Source: Candidatus Endomicrobium procryptotermitis (GTDB lineage Bacteria; Elusimicrobiota; Endomicrobiia; Endomicrobiales; Endomicrobiaceae). From it: 64,000 nucleotides of DNA. The notes beneath the pieces were generated by a model. The model ran no database searches and was not told the DNA's origin. It saw nothing but the letters and a program-made list of their open reading frames with translations. Positions 19,256 to 26,981 of this stretch are shown in pieces. The stretch is from positions 1-64,000 of the forward strand of contig JAITIP010000003.1 of the NCBI GenBank assembly GCA_031279415.1. Direction: 5' to 3'. The position numbers and the translations under genes were made by a program. How positions within the stretch are numbered: position 1 is the first letter of the stretch; each line of letters begins with the position of its first letter.

Positions 19256-19924
19256 TTATTTTTTATATCCTACCGATTGCGATAATATAACTTTCTGAGA
19301 ATCTTTAAGATTTAAAAGTTTTGAAATTGCACCGGCATCCACATACGCCCTTACAACACATGCCAAATCCACAGAAGCACAATATAAATAAACGTTTTCT
19401 GAAACGTGTCCCGTGTCAACCGCTATCATCATCATTTTGTGTTCTTCATCTTCACCTTTCATTTTTTCCATATCGGAAACATAAACAAGATTTACGGCGG
19501 CTTCCGCAACAAAACTCTGTACTCCAGCAACAGCCCTTTTATCGCCTTCAATTACCAAAATAAGTTTATTTTCTTTAGGCGCATAGAGATATACTCCGTC
19601 TTTTAAAAATGCATATACCTCTATTTCCTGACAGTTCATGGCCGTCGGAGCAGTTCTTCCGCCTGAATCTTCCCTATTTATGCCGCCGGCGGCCCACAGC
19701 AGCTGCGACAAAGCCTGCATATCAAGCGGCCTGTCAGCAAATTCTCTTGAAGAATGTCTGTCTTTCATTGCCTGCAAAACGGTTTTACCTTTTGAAAAAT
19801 CTATTTTTTGTAAAATTATTTCCTTTGCCGATTTGGTTTTCGCGGCTTTTTCCTTTGCCTCAACCGCTGAAAATATGCCTGCTGCAACAAACAGTGAAAC
19901 GGTTAAAATAAACGCTTTCTTCAT
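19256..19924 (-). CDS. Exported SagB/ThcOx-type nitroreductase-like flavoprotein
   Basis: A 222-residue protein with a signal peptide (MKKAFILTVSLFVAAGIFSAVEA). The nitroreductase fold is shown by RHSSREFADRPLDMQALSQL, LWAAGGINRED and the flavin-contacting GRTAPTAMNCQEIEVYAFL. The end NLKDSQKVILSQSVGYKK matches the C-terminal strand of SagB/ThcOx-like proteins. The family uses FMN to oxidise or reduce small substrates; the substrate here is unknown. Most relatives are cytoplasmic, so export is noteworthy, although exported members are known in anaerobes. A strong AAGGAGGAA ribosome-binding site precedes the ATG. The gene is divergent from Pmp-like copy 2 and lies between the two Pmp-like genes. 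Confidence 0.85.
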   Translation of the reverse strand: MKKAFILTVSLFVAAGIFSAVEAKEKAAKTKSAKEIILQKIDFSKGKTVLQAMKDRHSSREFADRPLDMQALSQLLWAAGGINREDSGGRTAPTAMNCQEIEVYAFLKDGVYLYAPKENKLILVIEGDKRAVAGVQSFVAEAAVNLVYVSDMEKMKGEDEEHKMMMIAVDTGHVSENVYLYCASVDLACVVRAYVDAGAISKLLNLKDSQKVILSQSVGYKK

Positions 19925-20149
19925 TTATTGGTTCCTCCTTTTGATACTTTGCCTTTTGATATTATACTCTTTTTTTGCGCTGCTATGAAACAAAATATTT
20001 AACAAGCAGAAAGTTTTATTGTACATTTTGAGTATTTTTGAGCATTTAAAGCATTTTTCATTTGCTTTTTTTTTTCTTCTATTATAGACTATTTATATGT
20101 ATCTATTGCATTTATAATTGTTAGTTGTTTATTCTAAATGGATTTAAAT

Positions 20150-23100
20150 ATGAAAAAATTAATCTTTTTTATTTTTCTTTTAGTTTCTGTGTCTTTTGCG
20201 AATAAAAATGTCGATGCCGCAGATGCCATCGATTATTCAAGCCTGAACAGCACGATAGTATCGGCGCCAGGCAATCCTTTTATAAGTGATATAAATCTAT
20301 CGACCGCGTCAATCACTTTGGAAGGAAACCTGTCCGTTATTTCAAGTAAAACAATAGTTTTTAAAAGTTCGGATATTTCCGGAAAAACTATAATCGACGG
20401 AGATAACGCTTACAGAGGAATTGTCGCAAATTCTTCTTCTAATTTGTCTTTTATGAATATAAATTTTCAAAATGCCTATAATCCATCAAATGACGGAGGA
20501 TTTTTACGAATTACAGCCTCAAGCATTTCTTTTGGCGGCTCAGAAACATCATTTAAAAACGGTTTGGCATACAGCGGCGGCGCTTTTGCCGCTGTGGGAA
20601 ATTCTTCACTACATTTTTCAAGCGCAGCAATCTTTAATTCAAATTCCGCCATTGAATATGGCGGCGCTTTTTATTCCAATAGAACCGTTTTGGTATTCGA
20701 TGAGGAAACCCGATTTATAAACAATATTGCCGAATACAGCGGTGGAGCCTTTGCAGCGGACACAAATTCAAATATAACTTTTAACGGATACACGCTTTTT
20801 GAAGGCAATAAAACCATAGACAATAACGGCGCCGGATTTTTCGCTCATAGGTCTGACATAAATTTTGTAACGTCTAGATTCGAAAATAACGCAAGCTTTG
20901 ATATGGGAGGTGGCTTTTACTCGGTACAATCTAATATAGTATTTTCTGGCAGTGCAGTGTTTGTAGGCAATTCGGCAAAGTTTTCCGGAGGCGCTTCGGC
21001 CATAGGCAGTTATTCCGACATACGTTTTGAAGACAATGCATTCTTCTCGTCAAATACGGCAGTAAACGGCGGCGGCGCAATTTTTATATCCACGTCAAAT
21101 TTGTCTTTTGCAAAAAATACTATTTTTGAAGATAACGTGTCTTTATTAAGCGGTGGTGCAATTGCCGTGGATCATTATGCAACTGTGCTGTTTAACGGCG
21201 AATCTTATTTCAGAAATAACAAAACCGATGAAAACGGAGGCGCGATTGCAAATATAAATGCAGCTGTAATTTTAAGTTCAGCTTCGCATTTTGAAAACAA
21301 TTCGGCAAAATATGGAGGGGCTATCTATATTTCTTCGGGAAATTTAAGTTTAAGCGATACTGTTTTTGACGGAAATACCGCTTCTAATACCGGCGGCGCA
21401 ATTTATCTGGCAGGCATTTCGGCTTTGGAAAAAGCTGTTCTTACGGTAAACACAAGCAGCGAAACGTCTTTTATCAACAATAAAGCCGGCAATGTCAGCA
21501 ATGCCTTATATCTTGGCGACTACAGTTTAGCCGAATTTAATACGGCAGCTCAAGCAGCAGTGCAAATGCATGACGCAATATCCGGCAGCGGATACAATTC
21601 CGAACTCATTTTGTCAGGCGCAGGTGAGTTCAATCTTTACAATAGTTTAGACTCTGTTGACATTACACTGGCCGCATCATCAGCCGTATCTTTTAATCTC
21701 AAAAACAATGCAAGAATAAATGCAGGAAAACTTACGATTGGTGATACTTCAACATTTAATATGGTAAACAATGCAGCCGATACCGTAAGAGTTTCCACAG
21801 CTGACATTGACGGAACTCTATCAATGGAAATTTTAAAAACGGGAAACCACGACCAAATAATATCTTCTGGCAAAATAAATATCAGTTCTTCTTCATCGTT
21901 TGAAATTACAACTAATATTACGGATAAGGCTTTCAGAAAAAAAACATATTTGTTGATCAATACGGCTGAAAGCATAAACGGGGTATTTGGAAGCGTTTCT
22001 ATTACCACACCTACTTTTATATACACTCCGCTGATTAGCTACGGAGATCTTTTTAAAAATTGGATAACAATTACTTTACGCGGAGATAATTTTATCACAG
22101 ATTTTGCTTCTTCTTTATCCGGACTCTCGTTTAATCAAAGGCAGACGGCAAAAACATACGACTCGCTTTCTTCGACAAGTTCCGGCGATTTGGACATCGT
22201 AATTTCACTCATAGACGGCATGGACGATAATGGTAAAAAATCAGCTTTGGCGCAGGCTTCTGGATATTTTCTTGCAAACGTTATCAGAAGCATAGCGGTT
22301 GACGTAGAAAACAATGAAATATATGACAGGATAAAAAACCACTGCATCTACGAAAATTCAGAAAACGGCATTTGGGCTCAGCTTAGGGGTGCGGCAGCGA
22401 CATATTCTAAAGATAAAAATTCGATTAACGATTTTAATGATATTTCAAGCGGCGTAATGATAGGTTTTGACAGATTCATGGAAGATAAGAAGATTATGCT
22501 CGGAGCATATGGAAAGTACAATAATCATGATATCAAACAAGGTTCCAATGAAGCCGAAATAACGAATACAGGTCTTGGAATTTACGGAGGACTTATAGAA
22601 AAGAAATGGGAAGTTAAAGCTTTGATTTCTGGAGGGTATGACAGTTATAATACCAAAAGATATATCCCTTTTGCCGACAGAAAAACCAAAGCAGAATTTG
22701 ATGGAACGACTTTTGGCGCAGACATAGAAGGAGCAATAAAGTTCAGAATTGACAAATATTTTAATATTAGACCATATATAGGAGTTGAAGCAAAAAACTC
22801 ACATTACAACGGATTTAAAGAAAGGGATGGGGAAAGCTTAAGTTTAGAAGTTCATGGAAATTCTTATGTACGTTCCGCTTCCAGATTAGGCAGCGGAGTT
22901 GTATATGACAATAATATTTTCAGTTGGCATATAAACGCAGAAGCAAAATATCTTATGAGCGGAGAAGCTCCCGAAATCGAAAGCATTTTTGAAGGAAGCG
23001 ACATAATATTCAGAAGCAGAGGTTCTACTGAAGGCAGTATAATTTTCGGAGCAGTTGCAGGAGTGTCTATAAGAGTTACAAAAAAACTTAAACTTTTCGT

Positions 23101-23929
23101 AAACGGAAGTTATTACGGAGCAGACCATTTCCAAAATTTATACGGTAATATAGGTTTGAGATGGACTTTCTGCTCTGAAAAGAAGGAAAAAATTATTAAA
23201 ACTGAAAAGAAGAATAGTAGAAATAACAATTATGATCCGGCATTATATTTATTGTCTCCGGTTCCTGAAGAGCCTAAAGAAATGGACGCTATAATAACTT
23301 TTGAAGACACAACGACTGCATCGACAAAAGAAGATGAATATGACCCTGCCATCGAACTTCTGGCCGCACAGAAAGAAGTTCAGCCAAAAGAAGAAGATGA
23401 GTATGACCCTGCTCTTGAACTTCTTTCTGCACAGAAAGAAACTCAGCCGAAAGAAGAAGATGAGTATGATGCCGCTCTTGTTTTACTACAGCTTTCCAAA
23501 GAAGCAGAACAGCAGCAGCCTGACATGGAAGATGCAAAAGTTGTAGAACAGCAGCAAAGAGAAGCCGCTTTAAGAAGAAGCAAACCGATGCTTAAATCGT
23601 TCAGTCTGAATATGGCGAATTTTGCCGTAGGGAAAGCTGTATTAACCAAAAAAGCAAAAGAAAACATAAGACTTCAATCGGATGAAATAAAGAAATTTAA
23701 GTTTAAAAAAATAACAATCGAAGGACATACCGATTCAACTGGAAATGCGAATTTGAACAAAAAATTGTCAAGAGAAAGAGCAAAAGCTGTATTTAACGTA
23801 TTTGTCAAAGAAGGTATTCCCGCCAGGAAAATGTCGTATATAGGATTTTCTTCACTGCTTCCCGTAGCTACAAATAGCACAAAAGAAGGAAGAGCACAGA
23901 ACAGAAGAGTGGAAATATTCGTTGAATAA
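20150..23929 (+). CDS. Pmp-like autotransporter with C-terminal OmpA domain (copy 2)
   Basis: A surface protein of 1259 residues from the ATG at 20150, or 1263 from the ATG at 20138. I prefer 20150: it starts the signal peptide (MKKLIFFIFLLVSVSFA) and has a GGAT motif 7 bases upstream; neither start has a strong ribosome-binding site. Numbered from 20138, the passenger has many Pmp-type repeats (GGAFYSNRT, FINNIAEYSGGAFAAD, GGAIYLAGIS). The barrel runs from about residue 740 to 1011 (GNIGLRWTF). A charged linker with three 21-residue repeats covers 1065-1127. The OmpA domain is 1152-1263 (ITIEGHTDSTGN, LSRERAKAVF, QNRRVEIFVE). The only two cysteines I see flank the barrel (NHCIYE and WTFC). 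It faces away from copy 1; the passengers differ while the barrel, flanking cysteines and OmpA domain are well conserved. Confidence 0.9.
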   Translation: MKKLIFFIFLLVSVSFANKNVDAADAIDYSSLNSTIVSAPGNPFISDINLSTASITLEGNLSVISSKTIVFKSSDISGKTIIDGDNAYRGIVANSSSNLSFMNINFQNAYNPSNDGGFLRITASSISFGGSETSFKNGLAYSGGAFAAVGNSSLHFSSAAIFNSNSAIEYGGAFYSNRTVLVFDEETRFINNIAEYSGGAFAADTNSNITFNGYTLFEGNKTIDNNGAGFFAHRSDINFVTSRFENNASFDMGGGFYSVQSNIVFSGSAVFVGNSAKFSGGASAIGSYSDIRFEDNAFFSSNTAVNGGGAIFISTSNLSFAKNTIFEDNVSLLSGGAIAVDHYATVLFNGESYFRNNKTDENGGAIANINAAVILSSASHFENNSAKYGGAIYISSGNLSLSDTVFDGNTASNTGGAIYLAGISALEKAVLTVNTSSETSFINNKAGNVSNALYLGDYSLAEFNTAAQAAVQMHDAISGSGYNSELILSGAGEFNLYNSLDSVDITLAASSAVSFNLKNNARINAGKLTIGDTSTFNMVNNAADTVRVSTADIDGTLSMEILKTGNHDQIISSGKINISSSSSFEITTNITDKAFRKKTYLLINTAESINGVFGSVSITTPTFIYTPLISYGDLFKNWITITLRGDNFITDFASSLSGLSFNQRQTAKTYDSLSSTSSGDLDIVISLIDGMDDNGKKSALAQASGYFLANVIRSIAVDVENNEIYDRIKNHCIYENSENGIWAQLRGAAATYSKDKNSINDFNDISSGVMIGFDRFMEDKKIMLGAYGKYNNHDIKQGSNEAEITNTGLGIYGGLIEKKWEVKALISGGYDSYNTKRYIPFADRKTKAEFDGTTFGADIEGAIKFRIDKYFNIRPYIGVEAKNSHYNGFKERDGESLSLEVHGNSYVRSASRLGSGVVYDNNIFSWHINAEAKYLMSGEAPEIESIFEGSDIIFRSRGSTEGSIIFGAVAGVSIRVTKKLKLFVNGSYYGADHFQNLYGNIGLRWTFCSEKKEKIIKTEKKNSRNNNYDPALYLLSPVPEEPKEMDAIITFEDTTTASTKEDEYDPAIELLAAQKEVQPKEEDEYDPALELLSAQKETQPKEEDEYDAALVLLQLSKEAEQQQPDMEDAKVVEQQQREAALRRSKPMLKSFSLNMANFAVGKAVLTKKAKENIRLQSDEIKKFKFKKITIEGHTDSTGNANLNKKLSRERAKAVFNVFVKEGIPARKMSYIGFSSLLPVATNSTKEGRAQNRRVEIFVE
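23330..23518 (+). repeat. Three tandem 63-base repeats coding the linker of Pmp-like copy 2
   Basis: Copies begin at 23330, 23393 and 23456. Each encodes 21 residues starting EDEYD and continuing PAIELLAAQKEVQPKE, PALELLSAQKETQPKE and AALVLLQLSKEAEQQQ. A shorter relic (YDPALYLLS) lies about 33 residues earlier. The repeats sit between the barrel and the OmpA domain, so copy number would set the length of the periplasmic linker. Confidence 0.85.
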
Positions 23930-23948
23930 ATAAGTGTCGGGCATTAAA

Positions 23949-24437
23949 TCATTTTGTATGGTTTTGTTTTTTTTTCTTTATGGCTTTCACTGCATTTTTT
24001 GCAACTTTTCTGCCTTTGCACACGTTTTCGCTAAAGTTTTTTTCTATCTTTTTGGCTATTTTGGGCTTATTCACTTTGATAACCGGTATTTTCATTTTAA
24101 CAATTTTAGCGTCACTCCAAAGTCTTTCGAGATTATATAACTGCCTGCTTTGTTCAGACATAATATGAACGACAAGCCCTCCATAATCCAATACTCTCCA
24201 CGCGGCTGAGGGAGTTCCATCTCTCCTTAAAATCTTCATATCTTTTTCTTTAAATATTTTTTCTATTTCCATGCAAACAGCATTAATCTGCGGAATGGAG
24301 TGTGCAGTAGTAATGACAAAATAATTAGTTATTTCTGTCAAACTTCTCACATCAAGTATAATGGTGTTTAAGGCCTTTTTATCATCGGCAATTTCGGCGG
24401 CTTTTTTAGCCAGCGCGAGAAAATCAATTTTTGCCAT
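23949..24437 (-). CDS. rsfS: Ribosomal silencing factor RsfS (Iojap/YbeB)
   Basis: A 162-residue protein whose first 115 residues match RsfS: DDKKALNTIILDVRSLTEIT, NYFVITTAHS, AAWRVLDYGGLVVHIMSE and YNLERLWSDA. RsfS binds L14 on the large subunit and blocks subunit joining when nutrients are scarce. Unlike the usual 105-130-residue protein, it carries an extra Lys-rich tail of about 45 residues, probably RNA-binding. A strong AAGGAGGAC ribosome-binding site lies inside the end of the upstream gene, which overlaps by 14 bases. The order yqeK, LytR_C protein, rsfS is an operon. Confidence 0.95.
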   Translation of the reverse strand: MAKIDFLALAKKAAEIADDKKALNTIILDVRSLTEITNYFVITTAHSIPQINAVCMEIEKIFKEKDMKILRRDGTPSAAWRVLDYGGLVVHIMSEQSRQLYNLERLWSDAKIVKMKIPVIKVNKPKIAKKIEKNFSENVCKGRKVAKNAVKAIKKKKQNHTK

Positions 24438-25521
24438 TTATGTCCTCCTTTTTATCAAACTTATCATATATTTCACAATCTTTACCTATAAAAACGCTTA
24501 TGGCAAAAGAATTTTTATTGTCATAGGAATTTATTATCTGACCGTTTCCAAGAATCTTGGCTATTTTTTTTGAAGCTCCGTAATTTCCTTTATAATTTTT
24601 TATTAAAGTTTTATTGTAAAAAGTTTTATTGTTGCTCCATTCTAAAACGTCAAATTTATTCTCCCTTAGTTTCCATGCGGCTTTTTCCGCCATTCTTGGT
24701 TTTCCTGACGCGTTTTTAATCTCTATAAGACCGTCTATTTTCGGTTCGGTATTTGTCAAAGGATAATATATTGTATAAAGCATGTCTGCGATATTATTTT
24801 TATCCGTTTCCATTCTTGCTTTGGCATACTTTAGCGGCAAATCGAAAAACATTATTTCAGCGTTATGTATTCTAAAATACATAATCATATTGGTAAAGGC
24901 AAGTTTTGAGATATTCGTATCGAGCAAATCATAATTTTTTCTTAAACATCCTATGCTTGAAAATAGCGAAGTTTTAAATGAGTTTAATATCGTTTGCGCA
25001 AATTCTATTTGGTTTAAGCATTGCAAATTTCTGTCTGTAAAATTCTTATTTGAGAGTAAATCTTTAGCCTTTTGATTATTTTGCGCCAGTTTAATCAAAG
25101 ATTCAAAGCTTGCCGTAACGTAAAAGTCCGGCACAAAACTGTTATTTGCCATCTCAAATATATCCTGATAAAAGTTTGTCAGCGCAAGATTTAAATCTTT
25201 TTCAGAAGTTGCATAAAACGAGTGTTTAAGGCTTCTGGCTTTTACATTTTTCTTAAAAACTACTGCTTCGGGGTTTATCGAAAGAATTTTTAAAAGTTTG
25301 TTTTCCCTTTCATATAACACGAAATAAGATTCTATGGTTTCCGGAAGAAATTTTTCTGTCCCATAAAAAGTCAAAACAAACTTTATAGGCTTGTTTCCTA
25401 TAAGAGCGCTTGTAAGAGGATGCGTTAACGAAAAATAGATAAACAAAAAAACAATCGTAAGGAATGCGCTTATTACAGCAAAGTTGCTTATAAGCAATAC
25501 TCTTTTAATCTTTTTGCGCAT
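24424..25521 (-). CDS. Degenerate LCP-like membrane protein with C-terminal LytR_C domain
   Basis: A 365-residue protein from the ATG at 25521 (MRKKIKRVLLIS); the longer frame back to 25578 lies inside yqeK. One N-terminal membrane segment (about residues 8-32) is followed by an extracytoplasmic part. KFVLTFYGTEKFLPETIESYF, then LLKILSINPEAVVF, resembles the core of LytR-CpsA-Psr phosphotransferases. However, the Arg-Asp-Thr expected after SI(P) is replaced by NPEA, so the catalytic arginine seems lost. The C-terminal 90 residues (IEIKNASGKPRMAEKAAWKL to SVFIGKDC) match the LytR_C domain. It is sandwiched in an operon between yqeK and rsfS. A non-catalytic envelope role is inferred. Confidence 0.75.
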   Translation of the reverse strand: MRKKIKRVLLISNFAVISAFLTIVFLFIYFSLTHPLTSALIGNKPIKFVLTFYGTEKFLPETIESYFVLYERENKLLKILSINPEAVVFKKNVKARSLKHSFYATSEKDLNLALTNFYQDIFEMANNSFVPDFYVTASFESLIKLAQNNQKAKDLLSNKNFTDRNLQCLNQIEFAQTILNSFKTSLFSSIGCLRKNYDLLDTNISKLAFTNMIMYFRIHNAEIMFFDLPLKYAKARMETDKNNIADMLYTIYYPLTNTEPKIDGLIEIKNASGKPRMAEKAAWKLRENKFDVLEWSNNKTFYNKTLIKNYKGNYGASKKIAKILGNGQIINSYDNKNSFAISVFIGKDCEIYDKFDKKEDINGKN

Positions 25522-26083
25522 AATAATTCCATGTCTCGATTGTCTGCGGGCACAGCCATTTGCCGCAGCCGATGACATACTTTATTTTATTTGACAGAAC
25601 CCGCATAAACGCCGCGTCAATATCCATCTTGGCAAGACTTCTTAGTTCGTCGACGCCTTTATATTTTCTGTCATACGATACGGCGTCCGATACGAACAAT
25701 ATTTTTTCTGCAATGCTCATCGACGGTCTGCCGAGTGTATGGTATTTAACCGCATTGAGTATTTCTTTATCTTTTATTTTAATTCTGTCTTTTATAATCT
25801 GTTCTCCGGCGAAAGAATGCAAAAGCTGCGGAGAATATTTTGCCATCTCTTTAAAGTATTTTATTTCTTTGCCGCGCTGTTTTAAAAATTTTACCAACTC
25901 TTTATCGTTCATAGACTTCGCACAATCGTGCAGCAAAGCCGCAGTCTGAATTTTTAAAACATTTGCTTTTTTTATTGAGGCAAGTTCAACAGCAAATTTA
26001 GAAACATAATAGGAATGTTCAAAACGTTCAGGAGTTAAATTGCCAGACAAATATTCAAAAATCTTTTTTTCAAGGTTTTTCAT
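25505..26083 (-). CDS. yqeK: YqeK-type HD-domain hydrolase (diadenosine tetraphosphatase family)
   Basis: A 192-residue HD-superfamily protein. The metal and phosphate ligands are visible in RFEHSYYVSKFAVELA, AALLHDCAKSM (HD pair), LLHSFAGE, AVKYHTLG and KILFVSDAVSYDR. YqeK enzymes cleave Ap4A symmetrically to ADP and are commonly linked with nadD and rsfS. Here rsfS is two genes downstream and nadD is absent from the neighbourhood. The last 17 bases overlap the following gene. Confidence 0.93.
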   Translation of the reverse strand: MKNLEKKIFEYLSGNLTPERFEHSYYVSKFAVELASIKKANVLKIQTAALLHDCAKSMNDKELVKFLKQRGKEIKYFKEMAKYSPQLLHSFAGEQIIKDRIKIKDKEILNAVKYHTLGRPSMSIAEKILFVSDAVSYDRKYKGVDELRSLAKMDIDAAFMRVLSNKIKYVIGCGKWLCPQTIETWNYYAQKD

Positions 26084-26233
26084 TTATATAATTTGTTCTC
26101 TCTTTAGAATTGCAGGTATTTTGATTAAAGCTTTTATTTTATCATTAGCTGCTTGACTTTGACAGATATGTTTGGATTTATTTTATAGATTATTTGGCAA
26201 AATAATATAAGTCATACGCAAAAGCTGCGACTC

Positions 26234-26980
26234 TTAACCATTTATTTTTTCTATGCTTCCGCTTTCCGCCCAGCCTGACAATTCTTCTGATTTGGATTTT
26301 GTGCTTATATAAGTCCATCCGTTATTTTCTCCTAAAACATAAACTTTGTGACCCTGCAATAAGTTGAAAATTTCAGGATTATTAATTCCGGGACCACTTC
26401 TTACAGAAGTATCTTTTAAAGACACAGCCGTTATATTGAATATTTCATTTTTTATTTTTACGGATATTATCACGACAGATAAAATCAGAAACGGAAAAAT
26501 GCATAATATTACGGTTTTAAATATTTTTCTTTTATTTATAATATAGAGTGCCGCCAAAGATAAAATAATAACGAAAAAAACGGCAGTAATAACGGTAAAA
26601 TCATTTAATGAGCTTATATTTACAATACCGTTTAAAAATCCGTACAAACCTCGTTCTTCCTGCACGCCGGCCTTTATGCTCAAAAACCGCTTGTTATGTT
26701 TAATATCTTTATCACATGGTTTTAAAAGAAAAGCTTTTTCAATATTTACAACCGCCTTGCCAAGCTGCCCGTTTCTGTAATAGGCGTTTGACAAATTATA
26801 ATAGACAGAAGGGTCGTTAACTTTTTCGATTTGGACAAGCGTTTCATATAATTCTATCACTTTGGCGTAATCTCCGTCGACAAAAGCGTTTTCAGCCGTT
26901 TCAAGCAGCTGCGAATATTTGTCTGCACCGAAACACGCCGCCGGCAAAAGTAAAAATAATAAAACTGCAAGTTTTTTCAT
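26234..26980 (-). CDS. batE: BatE-like TPR and SH3 membrane protein
   Basis: A 248-residue protein with a signal peptide (cleavage near CFGA), TPR repeats at about residues 22-95 (YYNLSNAYYRNGQLGKAVVN) and two membrane segments at about 130-175. A bacterial SH3-like domain at the end contains DTSVRSGPGINNPEIFNLLQ and ENNGWTYIST. This is the BatE layout: the last member of Bat operons, which are linked to envelope integrity and oxygen tolerance. Its start lies one base after the batD stop. Confidence 0.85.
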   Translation of the reverse strand: MKKLAVLLFLLLPAACFGADKYSQLLETAENAFVDGDYAKVIELYETLVQIEKVNDPSVYYNLSNAYYRNGQLGKAVVNIEKAFLLKPCDKDIKHNKRFLSIKAGVQEERGLYGFLNGIVNISSLNDFTVITAVFFVIILSLAALYIINKRKIFKTVILCIFPFLILSVVIISVKIKNEIFNITAVSLKDTSVRSGPGINNPEIFNLLQGHKVYVLGENNGWTYISTKSKSEELSGWAESGSIEKING

Positions 26981-26981
26981 A

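Noticed and set aside
23330-23518. Direct repeats considered as a CRISPR array
   Set aside because: Repeats are contiguous, in frame within a coding sequence, without spacers.
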